Shown here: positions 8,208-17,272 of the stretch, in pieces
Layout: every line of letters starts with the position of its first letter
How positions within the stretch are numbered: position 1 is the first letter of the stretch
The notes under the pieces: model-generated
Databases searched by the model: none
Seen by the model: the letters and a program-made list of their open reading frames with translations, nothing else
What the model was told of the DNA's origin: nothing
Position numbers and translations under genes: made by a program
Source: UBA8941 sp963780545
GTDB lineage: Archaea; Thermoproteota; Bathyarchaeia; TCS64
DNA length: 64,000 nucleotides
NCBI GenBank assembly: GCA_963780545.1
Contig: CAWACK010000009.1
Span: 45,502 to 109,501, forward strand
Direction of reading: 5' to 3'

Positions 8208-8226
8208 TTGGGGTCTCGTCCCCCAA
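8208..8226 (+). other. Hairpin at IS left end, upstream of transposase
   Basis: A perfect 6-bp stem TTGGGG/CCCCAA with loop TCTCGTC, repeated exactly in copy 2. Its position between the end of the element and the coding region suggests a transcription barrier or translational control structure. That role is inference. Confidence 0.5.
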
Positions 8227-8251
8227 TGGTCTGCCCAACCCTAGGAGGTGA

Positions 8252-9251
8252 GTTCACTTAGGACAAGATGAACACGAGACCCTTGAAACACTCTTCAAAA
8301 ACGTCGACTTAAGCATTGCTGAGCAGCAGCTCCTAGGCTGCTACCACACAACCGGACCCGGAAGACCACCCAGAAACCCACTCGGCATCCTAAGAGCCCT
8401 CATCATCATGCGACTGAAAGGCATACGCAGCCTAAGGGAACTCACCAGGATCCTCGACGTAGACCTCCGCCTCCGAAGGCTCTGCCTCATCCGCGCCAGA
8501 CAAAGAGGCTACACCGAGATCAGTCATCAGCCGCTTCACCCACAGGGTCGGAGCCGAGACGCTCCGACTCATAATAGAGGAGAAGGTGGTCACGCTCCTC
8601 AGGAGAAGTGGCGTCAGCGAGGTGGATGTGGTCCTGGACGACAGCTTCATCAAGGCCAGAAGCATCAGACACCCCGACAACGGCAGAACGGGCTTCTCCG
8701 ACGCCGACGCCATGGTCGGCAGGAACGGACGCTTCTACGGCCTCGGATACAAGCTTCACGTCGCCGTGGACCCTGCAGCGATGCTCCCTCTCGCCACCCT
8801 GCTGGCTTCGGCGAACGAGAACGAGAAACGGCATGCGCCATCTCTTGTGAAGAGGAGCCGTCTGGTGCTGGGGAGGGCTGGGGTGAAGCTCGGGTGCTTG
8901 ATCGCGGACAGCCAGTACAGCAGCGCTAGGGTCAGGGCCCTCGTTGAGTACGCGGTGATCCCATATATGGCTAACCAGAGGTGTGTCGGGGATGTGTTGA
9001 GGGTTGACAGGTTGTTCAGGGCGCATGGCTCTGCTGGGGAGATGGAGGTGTATCGTAGGCGACCGGCGGTGGAGGCGTTGTTTGCCTTCGTGAAGAACTG
9101 GTTCGGGTTGACGGTGAATAGGGTTCGGGGTCTAAAGAACGTGGGGATGTATTCTCTGCTGAGTGTGTTGTGCCTTGTGTTGAACAGGGAGGCGGCTGAG
9201 AACCTTGGTCGGCCGGATAAGGCGTTGTCTCCGACGTTCTTCAACGTGTGA
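8252..9251 (+). pseudogene. Transposase of IS copy 1, frameshifted
   Basis: The reading frame encodes an N-terminal DUF772-like region (LGCYHTTGPGRPPRNPLGILRAL, about residues 28-50) and then a DDE catalytic core. Catalytic landmarks are DDSFIKA, IADSQYSS and the Y-x2-R-x3-E-x6-K signature YRRRPAVEALFAFVK, typical of IS4/IS5 transposases. One extra base near 8514-8518 (compare copy 2) breaks the frame. Removing it gives 333 codons, exactly as in repaired copy 2. No ATG, GTG or TTG is found at the 5' end of the frame; the nearest usable ATG is 8408. Inactive as read. Confidence 0.85.
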
Positions 9252-9448
9252 GGCTGGTCATCGGGTCTGTTTGGTGGCATAGCTAGATGGTGTTCCGCTT
9301 GTTTGTGTGGATTCATCCGTTTTCCGGGTGGTTGCTGTGACGGGTGTGGGCTTGTTTTTGCTGTAAGTGAGTGGCTGAGTCATTTATGTAGTGGTTTTAC
9401 TCTTTTATTGGAGGATTATTGGGGGTGTCTATTTTAGGGACAAGCCAG

Positions 9449-9836
9449 ACGGTATGAGAAACGTTTTCAGGAATAGACTGCGAGGGTGTCGCGGGTGGCC
9501 TAGGCCCGCCGCGCGCTTGGTCCACATGAGACCCTGAAGCCAGACTGGGCCAGACGCGCGCGCGCGCGTGGGGAAGGTAATGTGTTCCAGTTTCACAGGT
9601 ACTTCCTGGCCATATATGTCTAGAATGATGATACTCACATAGGTTTTTGACTACTCTCGTTATAATTAATTGTAGGTATCCGGGGAGCCTCTTTTACTAG
9701 TAAATACGGGTTGGTGCCCCACCCCCTGCACCATTTGCACGCGCCGCAAACTTTGCGTGACTATTAAAAAAATGCGCACTCTAAACCAAGCAAAGAATCA
9801 TAAACCAATATTACCCAGTATTCCAACACGCTACAC
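9449..9836. other. Spacer with long alternating CG tract
   Basis: I see no convincing gene. It holds the longest CG repeat of the window (9555-9568, inside the palindrome ACGCGCGCGCGCGCGT). Near the right end, an AATATTA element at 9807-9813 lies 27 bp before the dsrE-family ATG. A minus-strand frame (9638 to 9429) starting SIIILDIYGQEVPVKLEH may be a fragment but runs into the IS end. Confidence 0.4.
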
Positions 9837-10202
9837 ATGACAACAAAGAAGATACTGTACGTACAAACTAGCGGAATAGACACACCGGAGAGACTATACG
9901 CCCCCTTCATCCTCGGCGCAACAGCCGCGGCCATGGGCATAGAAGCCACGATCTATTTCGTAATTAAGGGGATAACAGTCGTCAAGTCGGGCGAGGCGGA
10001 GAAGATCAAGATTGGCGGATTCCCGAGCTTGAAGGAGGTCATGGATCAGGCCGTCAAGGCGGGTGTGAAGATGATGGTCTGTGAGCAGAGCTGCATGCTG
10101 TTCAACCTTCCTAGAGGTAGTTTCGTGAACGAGGCTGGCATCGTCGGTGCTGCGACTCTGAACGATCTACTTCTAGAAGCTGATGCAGTGGTAAGCTTCT
10201 AG
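9837..10202 (+). CDS. DsrE/DsrF-like family protein
   Basis: 121 residues with the DsrE alpha/beta fold pattern: an N-terminal strand (KKILYVQTSG), a glycine-rich region (PFILGATAAAMG), strand IYFVIKG, and a single Cys pair in MVCEQSCML at the position of the family's conserved cysteine. DsrE-like proteins carry sulfur or persulfide in some systems and are uncharacterised in others. No dsr or tus genes lie nearby, so the role is open. A TATA-like element 27 bp upstream suggests a leaderless transcript. T-runs follow the stop (10207-10222). Confidence 0.8.
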   Translation: MTTKKILYVQTSGIDTPERLYAPFILGATAAAMGIEATIYFVIKGITVVKSGEAEKIKIGGFPSLKEVMDQAVKAGVKMMVCEQSCMLFNLPRGSFVNEAGIVGAATLNDLLLEADAVVSF

Positions 10203-10280
10203 CCTCTTTTTCCTAATTTTTACAAACTCGCGCGTCTTAAAATATCTGATCTTGGTTTGGGTTTTGAAGAACAGGTTTTT

Positions 10281-11288
10281 TTATTGGCTTGGGGCCCTTT
10301 GGCCACGGGTATTCACCATCTTTATCAGGTCCTCAGCTGTGTATCTTCCAGGTTTCTCACCCTTAACTGCCATCTCCTCCGCAACCTTCCAGAGGATCTC
10401 GTTGTATGGCGTCTCGACCCCTAGGGATCGCCCCAACTTCACGATGTCCCCATTCAGAGCCTCCACCTCGATGTTGCCGGTTTCCCGAATGAGGCTCTGC
10501 CAGGTGGAGCTCCGTTTGTTCTCCGACTCGTAGCCCTTGGGCATCTTATTTGTCCCCCGTATCGCCTTTACGCGACGTTCATAATCCTCGAAGTCCTCCC
10601 ACTCGATCCCCGTCAACTTCCAAACCTCCTCAGCCTCCCTCCTGGTGGCTCGTATGAATTCATCTGCATCGCCTTTACCATCGGTTATCGCTTCAAGGGA
10701 GTTTCCCAGGTTCAAGAGACATTTCGCTGCCTTCGCCCTCATCACCCACTCATTTACCTTGCATACGAACCCGGCGGCATTTAGGTAGGATGAGACCATT
10801 TGTGTCAGCTCATCTGTGCCATGAGGGTAGCGACCAACCTCAATGAAACCCCCGTTACCTGTGATGGGGTGGATTACCTCCCCAGGGTGAAGGAAGATGC
10901 CGGGCAGGTTGATCATCATGCTGTAGACGTTGTCGAAGACGCGGGTAGCAGCCGGCTCGTTTGTTATGGAGTTCTGAGCGCAGAAGATGGGGAGGCTTCT
11001 CTCGGCGCCTGCGTTCTTAAGCTGCCCAAGGCAGAGGGTTGTGTGCTGAGACTTCACGGTCAGAAACACTATGTCATCTTCCCTAAAGGGAGCCAGATCC
11101 TCCGCCCTCTTACAGGCGGGGATCTTTAAGACATACGTTTCTTTTGGTGTGAGCAGTTTCAGGCCTGCTTCATTGATCCGATCAACATGACTCTTGTTAC
11201 CCACCAGGATGACATTACGGCCAGTTCTGTAGAGGTGACCCCCAATGATGCCTCCAATTGCCCCAGCACCGTAGATTATGAAGCGCAT
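10281..11288 (-). CDS. Ketopantoate reductase-like NAD(P)-dependent dehydrogenase
   Basis: 335 residues in the ApbA/PanE fold: a nucleotide-binding motif at the N-terminus (IIYGAGAIGGIIGGHL), VFLTVKSQHT, CAQNSI and a C-terminal helical domain (AKAAKCLLNLGNSLEAI) with the family's Lys and Asn. The start at 11288 is chosen because a TATA box (11320-11325) lies about 34 bp before it, leaving a leader of roughly 7 bases. ATGs at 11300 and 11339 would lie upstream of the predicted transcript start. It is next to an acetolactate synthase-like gene on the same strand, which fits branched-chain or pantoate chemistry. The exact substrate is not proven. Confidence 0.8.
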   Translation of the reverse strand: MRFIIYGAGAIGGIIGGHLYRTGRNVILVGNKSHVDRINEAGLKLLTPKETYVLKIPACKRAEDLAPFREDDIVFLTVKSQHTTLCLGQLKNAGAERSLPIFCAQNSITNEPAATRVFDNVYSMMINLPGIFLHPGEVIHPITGNGGFIEVGRYPHGTDELTQMVSSYLNAAGFVCKVNEWVMRAKAAKCLLNLGNSLEAITDGKGDADEFIRATRREAEEVWKLTGIEWEDFEDYERRVKAIRGTNKMPKGYESENKRSSTWQSLIRETGNIEVEALNGDIVKLGRSLGVETPYNEILWKVAEEMAVKGEKPGRYTAEDLIKMVNTRGQRAPSQ

Positions 11289-11319
11289 GTTGTGATCCAT
11301 TCTAGGATTCAACAGTGGA

Positions 11320-11325
11320 TTATAA
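11320..11325 (-). promoter_or_regulatory. TATA box of the ketopantoate reductase-like gene
   Basis: TTATAA on the minus strand, centred about 27 bp before the predicted start point and about 34 bp before ATG at 11288. This decides the start codon choice. Confidence 0.5.
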
Positions 11326-11472
11326 ACGCGCACGCCCATGTACCTAGTACTAAATTAACCATCAGAAAATGTCGAGTAGCAATTCCATGGTGATAGATGA
11401 GGATCTTCCTTCATCTCTACAACTTAATGTGGGGATGCCGACAAAGCTGGTCAACGTCATTAGTTAGGAGCT

Positions 11473-13200
11473 TCATTTAATGTGGCTAAAGCCCTGCTCC
11501 TCAGCCTTCTTAGTCCAACTCGGCACAGGCGGGACAAGCTTATCCTCAGGTTTAACGATGATCTCCGTGAGTGTGGGTTCTTTCTTCTTAAGATTTATTT
11601 TGAGAACTGGACCGAGCTCGTCTGGTTTTACTACACGAGTGGCTTCTAATCCAAAGCCCTCCGCAATCTTGAGGTAATCTACAGGCTTGAAGTTGGTGGC
11701 GAAGTCGACGTACTCCTTCCCATAACTAAGCTGCCACTCAGCCCTAATCCAACCGAAGCTGAGGTTGTTGAAGAGAATAATGTGGTTGGGGCCACCAACT
11801 CGGGCGACTGTCTCAAGTTCACCAGCTGTAAATCCGAAGCTGCCATCTCCAACTAAGGCTACGACAACGCTGTTAGGACGGGCATATCTTGCACCTATGC
11901 TAGCGGGTATAGCGTATCCGAGGCTACCCATCGCATAGTTGAAGATCATCCTACGCCCCGCCTCACCTTGCTTGAGAAAGGTGCTCGTGTAAATAGATGA
12001 GACGCCGACGTCGTGAACGATTGCGTAATCCTTTGGGAGTGCTTCCCCGAGCTCCTTCACGAACTTGAGTGGATGAATGGGAATCTCATTAGATAGCATG
12101 AGGCTTCCAACATAGATGTCATATGCCTCCCTCTCTTTCTGAATAGCCTTTATGCGTGGAAGCTTCCGAACCTTCTTCTCCTGCTTCTCAGCCACCTCAG
12201 CCATCACGCGAAGAGTCGCTGCCGCGTCTCCGATTAAGGCGACCTCTATAGGGTAGTTGTTCCCAACCTCTGCCTCGCTGACATTAAGATGAATTATCTT
12301 CGCTTGGGTGTCCAGACTAGGGGTCCTCCACATATCTGTTCCAGTGGAGTCAGTGCTACATCCAACATAGAAAATTGCATCAGCCTCGTTGATCACCTTG
12401 TTGCTAAGGGCTGTACCGCCCCGAGCACCAGTAACACCGATGCTAAGCGGGTGGTTCTCGGGGAAAGAGCCCTTTCCGTTAGTGGTGGTACCTACAGGAA
12501 TGCCAAAAAGCTCAGCCAGTACCTGCACCTCCCGCCAAGCTTGGCTGAGGAGGACACCCTGTCCGCAGACAATGACGGGGCGTTGCGCTAACCCGAGTAA
12601 CTTCAGTGCCTCACTTATCTTTGCGAGTTCCGCTACAGAGCGATGACCCGGATAGGTTTTGAAGTCTTTCTGGACGTATAGGCGTGGATCACCGATCTCC
12701 TCACATTGTTGATCACTTGGGAACCTTATGTGAACGGGCCCCGGCTTCCCCGATGTGGCGAGGCGGAAGGCTCGCCTAACGATGTTAGGCAGTTCAGACG
12801 CCTCCGTGACTGTGAGGCTTTCCTTAGTAATTCCCTTGAACATCGCCGTATGGTCAATACCCGTCAGCGTGTTTCGCTTCTCGTAATGTAAAGGAATGTC
12901 GCTGGTGAAGACAATCATCGGAATTGAAGCCTTGTAAGCCTCAGCAACGCCGGGAATCATGTGGGTGGCTCCTACGCTGGGTCCCTCGCAGATGCCTGGT
13001 CTATAGCTGAATCTTGCGAAGGCATCCGCGGCAAACGTGGCGCTTCTCTCGTCCCGCATCATAATATGCTTAACCTCAGGGATGCTTGACCACTCCTTAT
13101 ACCAGAAAAGGGTCGTCTCGCCGGGAAGGCCGAAAACCTCACCGACGCCATATCCCTTAAGCAACTCCATAAGGGCTTTAGAGGCGTTCAAGGGTATCAC
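11473..13200 (-). CDS. Thiamine diphosphate enzyme of the acetolactate synthase family
   Basis: 575 residues with the three-domain POX/ALS architecture. The N-terminal PYR domain has GLPGET and the catalytic glutamate region RDERSATFAADAFAR. A central domain carries VIVCGQGVLLSQAW. The C-terminal PP domain has the ThDP-Mg motif GDGSFGFTAGELETV...LFNN. No regulatory (IlvN) subunit gene is adjacent, and the protein is as close to other 2-oxoacid decarboxylase/carboligases as to true acetolactate synthase, so the substrate is uncertain. The start is GTG at 13200. It is transcribed divergently from the 2-oxoacid:ferredoxin oxidoreductase operon across about 240 bp. Confidence 0.85.
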   Translation of the reverse strand: MIPLNASKALMELLKGYGVGEVFGLPGETTLFWYKEWSSIPEVKHIMMRDERSATFAADAFARFSYRPGICEGPSVGATHMIPGVAEAYKASIPMIVFTSDIPLHYEKRNTLTGIDHTAMFKGITKESLTVTEASELPNIVRRAFRLATSGKPGPVHIRFPSDQQCEEIGDPRLYVQKDFKTYPGHRSVAELAKISEALKLLGLAQRPVIVCGQGVLLSQAWREVQVLAELFGIPVGTTTNGKGSFPENHPLSIGVTGARGGTALSNKVINEADAIFYVGCSTDSTGTDMWRTPSLDTQAKIIHLNVSEAEVGNNYPIEVALIGDAAATLRVMAEVAEKQEKKVRKLPRIKAIQKEREAYDIYVGSLMLSNEIPIHPLKFVKELGEALPKDYAIVHDVGVSSIYTSTFLKQGEAGRRMIFNYAMGSLGYAIPASIGARYARPNSVVVALVGDGSFGFTAGELETVARVGGPNHIILFNNLSFGWIRAEWQLSYGKEYVDFATNFKPVDYLKIAEGFGLEATRVVKPDELGPVLKINLKKKEPTLTEIIVKPEDKLVPPVPSWTKKAEEQGFSHIK

Positions 13201-13437
13201 CTAGCACCCCGAATATGAGGGTAGGAGAGATAAGTTCTTTGAACTTCACCGACCGTACTTTGCATATATTTAAGCTAAGGAGTTCCAAAATGAGTGTACA
13301 AATTATAAATTGGCATGTTTTATCGCCAAGTTACTACATAAAACAAGTTTGCCGACCTCACGCGAAATCTCAATTACTCTCCTATAAATAGTTGTGTTCA
13401 TGCGACAGCCCGTTTAAGAATAGTTAAAATCCCTCCT

Positions 13438-14559
13438 TTGACCTCTCTCTTCAGACACGACTTGAAGGTAGTTTCTTCAGCTTTCGATGAGAAGGCGGTC
13501 ACGACCATCAGGAACATTGAGGTCAACTACAGAGGGGTATTACAGAGGACGCTGGCGAGGCGGATATGCAGAAACATCGTCTACGCAGCCAAGAAAGATG
13601 ATAAAACAAGCTTTAGCTACGGGCGATACAGCGACGCACCCGAGCGGGATGGAGTCCCCTGCAAGTACTTCGCCGTGGTTGCCGATCTCTCTGAGGAGGA
13701 CCTCGAGGCAGAAGTGGGCACAAAAGTTGAGCCCGACTCTGTCGATGTAAGTGTAGCCCTAGACGACACTATGGTGAAGGGAGTCGAGCCCTGGGCCTGG
13801 CACGGTGTACGCCCAATAAACGAGAAGGCGAAGCCAGACTCTACCCTACTTGTAGTCTCTAATCATACACCGGAGGAACTTCTCACATTCTTGGGAAGAA
13901 AGCCCTATCCTTACAAACTCGCGATACTCCCTGGAAAAAGCACATTCTCAGGGCTCTGGGTTTTCAAGAACGATGGCACCGACCTAAGGGTACTCGGCGC
14001 TGTGTCTCGCGTAGACCCAAGTCTCGTCAGCCTTGCCTCACTCACTAAACTAATTACCGAGAGAGAAGGGGCGAAGAATGTTGAAGCTTTGAAAGAGGGC
14101 TACGAATCAGTTATATTAAGAGACGTGATGCCCAACGAGGGTATAAACTGGCCCTACGCGGCAGTCGTCCTACCAAAATGGAGTGAATTTCCAGAGGGAA
14201 TAATGGTCAACGGGATGAAGAGAGGCGGCAGGAGCGAAAACTTCAAGAGGTTCACGACGAGGACCATCCGTCCCGTCATTAGGTTCGATACCTGCGTTAA
14301 ATGCAGCCGGTGCTGGTATGCCTGTCAGGACGAATGCTTCGACCCCACCAGCGACGGCTTCTACGACGTCTCCTACGAATATTGTGTGGGATGCGGCAGG
14401 TGCGCAGAGGTCTGCCCCGTCAAGAATACAATAGTGATGGTCGACGAGCTTCACTTCGAGAACAATGATTCACCATACGTGCAATACAAAGCCGACTCCG
14501 CTCATTACATCAAATGGACTAAGGAGAAGAAGGGCGAGTCAAGTCAAAAGGAGGAGTGA
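13438..14559 (+). CDS. 2-oxoacid:ferredoxin oxidoreductase, fused gamma-delta subunit
   Basis: The N-terminal half (about residues 1-280) resembles the gamma subunit of pyruvate/2-oxoacid:ferredoxin oxidoreductases. The C-terminal part carries two [4Fe-4S] motifs, CVKCSRCWYACQDEC and CVGCGRCAEVCP, as in the delta (ferredoxin) subunit. First gene of a gamma/delta-alpha-beta operon; it overlaps the alpha gene by 4 bp. The TTG start at 13438 lies 26 bp after a TTTAAGAAT element, consistent with a leaderless message. The gamma part is quite divergent. Confidence 0.85.
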   Translation: MTSLFRHDLKVVSSAFDEKAVTTIRNIEVNYRGVLQRTLARRICRNIVYAAKKDDKTSFSYGRYSDAPERDGVPCKYFAVVADLSEEDLEAEVGTKVEPDSVDVSVALDDTMVKGVEPWAWHGVRPINEKAKPDSTLLVVSNHTPEELLTFLGRKPYPYKLAILPGKSTFSGLWVFKNDGTDLRVLGAVSRVDPSLVSLASLTKLITEREGAKNVEALKEGYESVILRDVMPNEGINWPYAAVVLPKWSEFPEGIMVNGMKRGGRSENFKRFTTRTIRPVIRFDTCVKCSRCWYACQDECFDPTSDGFYDVSYEYCVGCGRCAEVCPVKNTIVMVDELHFENNDSPYVQYKADSAHYIKWTKEKKGESSQKEE

Positions 14560-15791
14560 TTATGGCTAAGACTTCAACATCAAAGACAATTCAACCCGAG
14601 AAGGTTAGGGAAGAGCTGCTTACAGGATGTGAAGCAGTTGCTAACGCCGTGGCGCTGGCTGACGTCGACGTCGTATCCGCCTACCCGATCAGACCATACA
14701 CCGAGGTCATGGACCTCATATCGAAGTTCATCGCCGACGGTAAACTCTACGCTGAGTACATAATAGCGGATGGTGAACACTCCCAATTCGAGATTGTGAA
14801 GCACGCCTCCGCCGTTGGTGCGAGAACCTTCGTCGGCAGTAGCGGAACCGGATGGATGTACGCGATGGAGGTACTCTCCGTAACTGCTTCTGACAGGCTT
14901 CCCGTCGTAGCAATAGTCGGGAACAGGGCCCTCGACGACCCAGGTGCCTTCGGAGTCGAGCACAACGACGCTCTAGCCGTGAGGGACCTCGGCTGGCTCC
15001 TCAACTGGGCCTCCACAGCCCAGGAGACACTAGATACGACGCTGGTCGCCTATAGGGTTGCAGAGGATCCTAAGGTTAGGTTCCCTATCGCACTTGCACT
15101 CGACGGTTCCTTCCTCACCCACTCCCAGCACATGGTAAAGATACCGCCGAAAGAACTCGTGAAGAAGTACCTTCCACCATACGATTTGGGAAGCAGGAGG
15201 CTACACCCCGACAACCCAATCTCGATAGCCCCACAGGTCAACGAGGACTGGGTTATGGAGATCAGGAAGCAGAATGCAGAAGCGATGAAGAGAACCCCCT
15301 CGGTCATCGAGAAAGCCTATAAAGAGTTCGAAGAAACCTTCGACAGGAGCCTCGGAGACCCATGGGTCGAGGAACACATGATGGAGGATGCTGAGGTTGC
15401 GGTCATTGGGATGGGTACACTCGCTATGCCAGCGAAGGCGGCGATAAAGCGCCTCCGAGCCAAAGGTATCAAGGCGGGGATGGTCAGACCCAAGTGGTTC
15501 AGGCCATTCCCTACAGAGAAGCTACAGAAGTCCCTATCCCATGTGAGATCAGTCGCCGTCATAGACCGCGACTTCGCATACGGTTCACCCTTCTATGGGG
15601 GGGTCCTATTCTCCGAGATCAGATCAGCCCTTTACTCGGCCTCTAAAAAGCCAACTATCACCAACTTCATAGCGGGCCTCGGAGGCAGGGAGATCACGAC
15701 CAGCGATGTAATCGAGATGGTCAACCTGACCCTCAAGGAGAATCAGGCTGGGAGAGACGGGTACGTGAAGTGGATGGGAGTGAGGGAATAG
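14556..15791 (+). CDS. 2-oxoacid:ferredoxin oxidoreductase, alpha subunit
   Basis: 411 residues. The N-terminal PYR-like domain has GCEAVANAVALADVDVVSAYPI and a Gly-rich loop (FVGSSGTGWMYAMEVL), followed by the typical C-terminal transketolase-like domain (VIGMGTLAMPAKAAI, GMVRPKWFRPFP). In pyruvate enzymes the substrate loop reads PITP; here it is PIRPYTE, an Arg for Thr change at the position that contacts the 2-oxoacid carboxylate. That suggests a substrate other than pyruvate. It overlaps the gamma-delta gene by 4 bp and is 13 bp from the beta gene. Direction of use (oxidation or reductive carboxylation) cannot be read from sequence. Confidence 0.85.
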   Translation: MIMAKTSTSKTIQPEKVREELLTGCEAVANAVALADVDVVSAYPIRPYTEVMDLISKFIADGKLYAEYIIADGEHSQFEIVKHASAVGARTFVGSSGTGWMYAMEVLSVTASDRLPVVAIVGNRALDDPGAFGVEHNDALAVRDLGWLLNWASTAQETLDTTLVAYRVAEDPKVRFPIALALDGSFLTHSQHMVKIPPKELVKKYLPPYDLGSRRLHPDNPISIAPQVNEDWVMEIRKQNAEAMKRTPSVIEKAYKEFEETFDRSLGDPWVEEHMMEDAEVAVIGMGTLAMPAKAAIKRLRAKGIKAGMVRPKWFRPFPTEKLQKSLSHVRSVAVIDRDFAYGSPFYGGVLFSEIRSALYSASKKPTITNFIAGLGGREITTSDVIEMVNLTLKENQAGRDGYVKWMGVRE

Positions 15792-15804
15792 AAGGCGATG
15801 CGAG

Positions 15805-16782
15805 ATGACTGCTGAAAAAACTTTCGAGAAGATCAAGGGAATACACGATATACCGAAGGAAGAGTTCTACTCATCCGGCCACAGGACATGTGAAGGCTGC
15901 GACTCTGCCCTGGTCATGAGGCTCTGTAGCAAAGTAGCGGGCCCAAGGACGATAGCGATTGGAACCACAGGCTGCATGTACGTCGCGAACACGAGCTACA
16001 TGACCACCCCTTGGGTGATCCCATGGATGCACTCCCAGCTAGGCGCCGGTGGCTCTGCGGCCATCGGGACTGCGGCTGGACTTAGGGCGCTCATGCATAA
16101 GGGTCGGGACAAGGAGGAGAAAGTCAACGTCATCGCATTCTGCGGCGACTTAGGAGGCGCGGACATGGGGCTATCAGCCATATCAGCCGCCCTCCAGACC
16201 GACTACCACCTGCTCATCGTACTCTACGACAACGAATCCGCCGCGAACACAGACATTCAGGCCACAGGGATGACCACTTGGGGCGCACAGACAACTTTCA
16301 CCCCAACGGGCTCCGATAAGAGAATCACCCAGAGAAGGTGGAAAAAGAACATCACCGCCATGCTCGCCGCGGGGCACCCGAACATCAAATACTTCGCAAC
16401 CTCAATTGCCTCATACCCTCTCCTGGACCTTCCGAACAAGGTGAAGAAGGCCTTAACAGTGGAAGGCCCAGCATTCATTCACGTGTTAGCCCCATGCCCT
16501 AAGGGTTGGGACTACAATCCGAGGTACACTGACAAGATCAGCGAACTCGCAGCGAAAACCGGTATTTTCCCCGTCTACGAGATCGAAGACGGCGAAGCTA
16601 GTTTGACCTACGAGCCAAAACCAAGGGCCCCAGTTAGGGAATACCTAGAGAAGCAGGGCAGGTTCTCCCACTTCAAAGACGAGGACTACAACTACATCCA
16701 AGAGAGGGTTGACGAGATGTGGGAATCTTGGGAAATACCAGGGATCATGCCTATCAAAAAACGCGCATCGACTGAGAAATAG
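15805..16782 (+). CDS. 2-oxoacid:ferredoxin oxidoreductase, beta subunit (ThDP-binding)
   Basis: 325 residues with beta-subunit landmarks: CEGCDSALVMRL (two cluster cysteines), GTTGCMYVAN, HSQLGAGGSAA and LAPCPKGW (fourth cysteine). The ThDP-Mg motif, normally GDGxxxDIG, reads GDLGGADMG here, followed by YDNESAANT. The third residue is Leu instead of Gly, confirmed from the codons GGC GAC TTA. Together with the alpha-subunit loop change, this marks a divergent subfamily. Last gene of the operon. Confidence 0.85.
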   Translation: MTAEKTFEKIKGIHDIPKEEFYSSGHRTCEGCDSALVMRLCSKVAGPRTIAIGTTGCMYVANTSYMTTPWVIPWMHSQLGAGGSAAIGTAAGLRALMHKGRDKEEKVNVIAFCGDLGGADMGLSAISAALQTDYHLLIVLYDNESAANTDIQATGMTTWGAQTTFTPTGSDKRITQRRWKKNITAMLAAGHPNIKYFATSIASYPLLDLPNKVKKALTVEGPAFIHVLAPCPKGWDYNPRYTDKISELAAKTGIFPVYEIEDGEASLTYEPKPRAPVREYLEKQGRFSHFKDEDYNYIQERVDEMWESWEIPGIMPIKKRASTEK

Positions 16783-16823
16783 ACGAATACGGTGCTATAA
16801 AATCTACTGCATCAGACCTCTTT

Positions 16824-17087
16824 TTAGAATCCGTCGCTTTCAGGCCAACTTTCGATAAGAAGATACTCATAGCCTGGCAAGATTTTTTCCTCGAAGATGT
16901 ACCCACAGCGCGTGCACATGTATTGGCCTAAGCGCCAGTTCATGTCGGCGTCCCTGATCTTATGACGGGTGATTACTGTATGGCCGCCACACATTGGGCA
17001 GGCCGGATTATCAGGAAAATCTACCTTACGATAGTCCCCATACCACTTATTCTCGAACGCGTTGAACCAGGGCTTATCGTAGACCAT
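16824..17087 (-). CDS. Small zinc-ribbon protein
   Basis: 87 residues with one zinc ribbon: CPMCGG at about residue 30 and CTRCGY at about 58, separated by a basic stretch (TRHKIRDADMNW). The rest is rich in aromatics. The function is unknown. It converges on the ferredoxin oxidoreductase beta gene. ATG at 17087 is the only good start. Confidence 0.65.
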   Translation of the reverse strand: MVYDKPWFNAFENKWYGDYRKVDFPDNPACPMCGGHTVITRHKIRDADMNWRLGQYMCTRCGYIFEEKILPGYEYLLIESWPESDGF

Positions 17088-17272
17088 GGTTACGCCAAAA
17101 CCGAGAGCGGTTAAAAATTCGTGTTAGTGAATATTGATACATACAGAAATATGTTCAAAGGTTAATCAATTTTGATTATTATGTCATCAGAAACCCAAGG
17201 CTGTAGGTTGCATCTGGATACAGAAACCAGCTTAAATCCTTTGAACGTGAGGCTTAATCTGGTGAAAAGACC

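Larger units (their letters stand above)
8160..9448 (+). mobile_element. Insertion sequence copy 1 (IS4/IS5-type DDE transposase), degenerate
   Basis: The left terminal repeat CTGGCCTGTCCC matches the right end (GGGACAAGCCAG) with one mismatch. The interior holds a hairpin, a Shine-Dalgarno-like AGGAGGTGA, the transposase reading frame and a roughly 190-bp T/G-rich 3' non-coding tail. A GCGCGCGC tract abuts the left end (8153-8160) but not the right end, so the insertion is not flanked by a clean duplication. Copy 2 lies at 58915-60207 in the same orientation. Confidence 0.85.

Noticed and set aside
9623..9660. C/D-box guide RNA candidate (ATGATGA followed by TTGACT)
   Set aside because: The box C-like sequence is present but no proper D box (CTGA) or C'/D' pair lies at the right distance.
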